Source: CALANV01 sp036381615
GTDB taxonomy: Bacteria > Pseudomonadota > Alphaproteobacteria > CACIAM-22H2
Length of the DNA: 32,927 nucleotides
Assembly (NCBI GenBank): GCA_036381615.1
Contig: DASVCL010000019.1
Location: 1 to 32,927 of the forward strand
Reading direction: 5' to 3'
The notes beneath the pieces are model-generated. The model saw only the letters and a list, made by a program, of their open reading frames with translations, was not told the origin of the DNA and ran no database searches. Both the position numbers and the translations under genes were made by a program. Of this stretch, positions 32,079 through 32,927 are shown piece by piece. Numbering within the stretch: the stretch's first letter is position 1; every line of letters begins with the position of its first letter.

Positions 32079-32927
32079 ATGCAAGAGCTCGCGACCGTAC
32101 AACGTCTTGAGCCCCGGCAGCTTCTGAAAGCCCTGCGTGCCTTCAGGCGTGGCGATTTCTCTGTGCGGCTGCCGACGGATCTGGTCGGTATGGACGGCGA
32201 TATTGCCGACGCCTTCAATGAGGTCGTCGAGCTCAATCAACAGATGGCGCGCGAGTTCCAGCGCCTCAGCCGTGTGGTCGGCAAGGAGGGCCGGATCGAT
32301 CAGCGCGGCAAGCTCTCGGGTGCAAGCGGCGCCTGGGAGGACTGCATCGATTCCGTCAACGACCTGATCGAAGACATGGTGCAGCCGATCACGGAGGTCG
32401 CACGTGTCATCGGCGGCGTCGCCAAGGGCGACCTGTCGCAAAAGATGATGGTGGAGATCGATGGCCGTCCGCTGCGCGGCGAGTTCCTGCGGATCGGCAG
32501 GGTCGTAAACACGATGGTCGACCGTCTCGGCTCCTTCGCCTCGGAAGTGACGCGCGTGGCACGCGAGGTCGGCACCGAAGGCAAACTCGGCGGCCAGGCC
32601 CGTGTGAAGGGGGTGGCCGGTACGTGGAAGGAGCTCACCGACAACGTCAACATGATGGCGGCGAACCTGACGGCGCAAGTCCGCAATATCGCCGATGTGA
32701 CGACCGCGGTGGCGAAGGGCGACCTCTCCAAGAAGATCACGGTCGACGTCAAAGGGGAGATCCTCGAGCTCAAGAACACCATCAACACGATGGTCGATCA
32801 GCTCAACTCGTTCGCCTCGGAGGTGACGCGCGTCGCACGCGAGGTCGGCACCGAGGGCAAGCTCGGTGGTCAGGCCCGCGTCGAGGGCGTCGCCGGCACC
32901 TGGAAGGACCTCACCGACAACGTCAAC
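32079..32927 (+). CDS. Poly-HAMP sensor protein, probable hybrid histidine kinase (N-terminal part)
   Basis: The first 283 codons of a large protein that runs off the window end. From the ATG at 32079 (GGAGG upstream) it has no membrane segment, then repeated HAMP-type units: VAKGDLSQKMMVEIDG, then VAKGDLSKKITVDVKGEILELKNTINTMVDQL, each followed by FASEVTRVAREVGTEGKLGGQA and GTWKxLTDNVN. The units resemble the multi-HAMP array of group III hybrid kinases such as fungal Nik1/Os-1, in which HAMP repeats sense osmotic or other stress. Kinase and receiver domains would follow beyond 32927 and cannot be seen. It is downstream of a single-domain response regulator. Confidence 0.85.
   Translation, partial: MQELATVQRLEPRQLLKALRAFRRGDFSVRLPTDLVGMDGDIADAFNEVVELNQQMAREFQRLSRVVGKEGRIDQRGKLSGASGAWEDCIDSVNDLIEDMVQPITEVARVIGGVAKGDLSQKMMVEIDGRPLRGEFLRIGRVVNTMVDRLGSFASEVTRVAREVGTEGKLGGQARVKGVAGTWKELTDNVNMMAANLTAQVRNIADVTTAVAKGDLSKKITVDVKGEILELKNTINTMVDQLNSFASEVTRVAREVGTEGKLGGQARVEGVAGTWKDLTDNVN
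32541..32927 (+). repeat. 276-bp tandem HAMP-coding repeat
   Basis: The DNA from 32541-32651 recurs at 32817-32927 with an exact 276-bp offset (92 codons) and only scattered, mostly synonymous, differences, for example TCGGAAGTGACGCGCG against TCGGAGGTGACGCGCG. It codes for two copies of the HAMP connector ASEVTRVAREVGTEGKLGG. The array probably continues past the window. Confidence 0.85.

Overview
The window is high-GC, gene-dense DNA that looks like the chromosome of an alphaproteobacterium, probably of the Rhodospirillales. This rests on the order polyprenyl diphosphate synthase / DUF2007 protein / NPPY methyltransferase / S49 peptidase / small CxxC membrane protein / glyQ / glyS / ppdK, on a GGAAC-N16-CGTT (EcfG-type) promoter, and on a soluble multi-HAMP signalling protein. 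The placement is inferred from recall of these families, not from a search. No CRISPR array, intact insertion sequence or prophage was seen.

Layout. 1-4780: histidine utilisation. hutU (cut by the window edge) and hutF run leftward; hutI, hutG and a creatininase-family gene run rightward with 4-nt overlaps. Together hutF and hutG give the two-step deiminase/deformylase ending (formiminoglutamate to N-formylglutamate to glutamate). 4812-6807: apt, divergent from a class III aminotransferase. 6808-7765: a gene-poor, locally AT-richer stretch with the C-terminal remnant of an HD-domain hydrolase, next to tRNA-Pro(CGG), whose promoter is visible. 7965-18207: housekeeping block of ispB, DUF2007, methyltransferase, S49 peptidase, small membrane protein, glyQ-glyS, ppdK with an unusual basic tail and a strong terminator, and a HIT protein. 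18244-25277: ygfZ, then a surface-polysaccharide type cluster of four glycosyltransferases (two of them paralogues) and an asparagine synthase-type amidotransferase. 25420-26523: pyrC. 26686-30196: a MarR regulator with a perfect palindrome at its promoter, an SCP2-type thiolase, an AcuI/YhdH reductase, a small lipoprotein and a 62-aa protein. 30197-32927: a gene-free stretch, an unknown 169-aa protein, a structured leader, a response regulator and the start of a poly-HAMP protein cut by the window end.

The most unusual features are the histone-H1-like Lys/Ala/Arg tail on pyruvate phosphate dikinase, the creatininase-family gene locked into the hut operon, the paralogous glycosyltransferase pair, and the stress-type promoter plus overlapping hairpins ahead of the response regulator/poly-HAMP pair.
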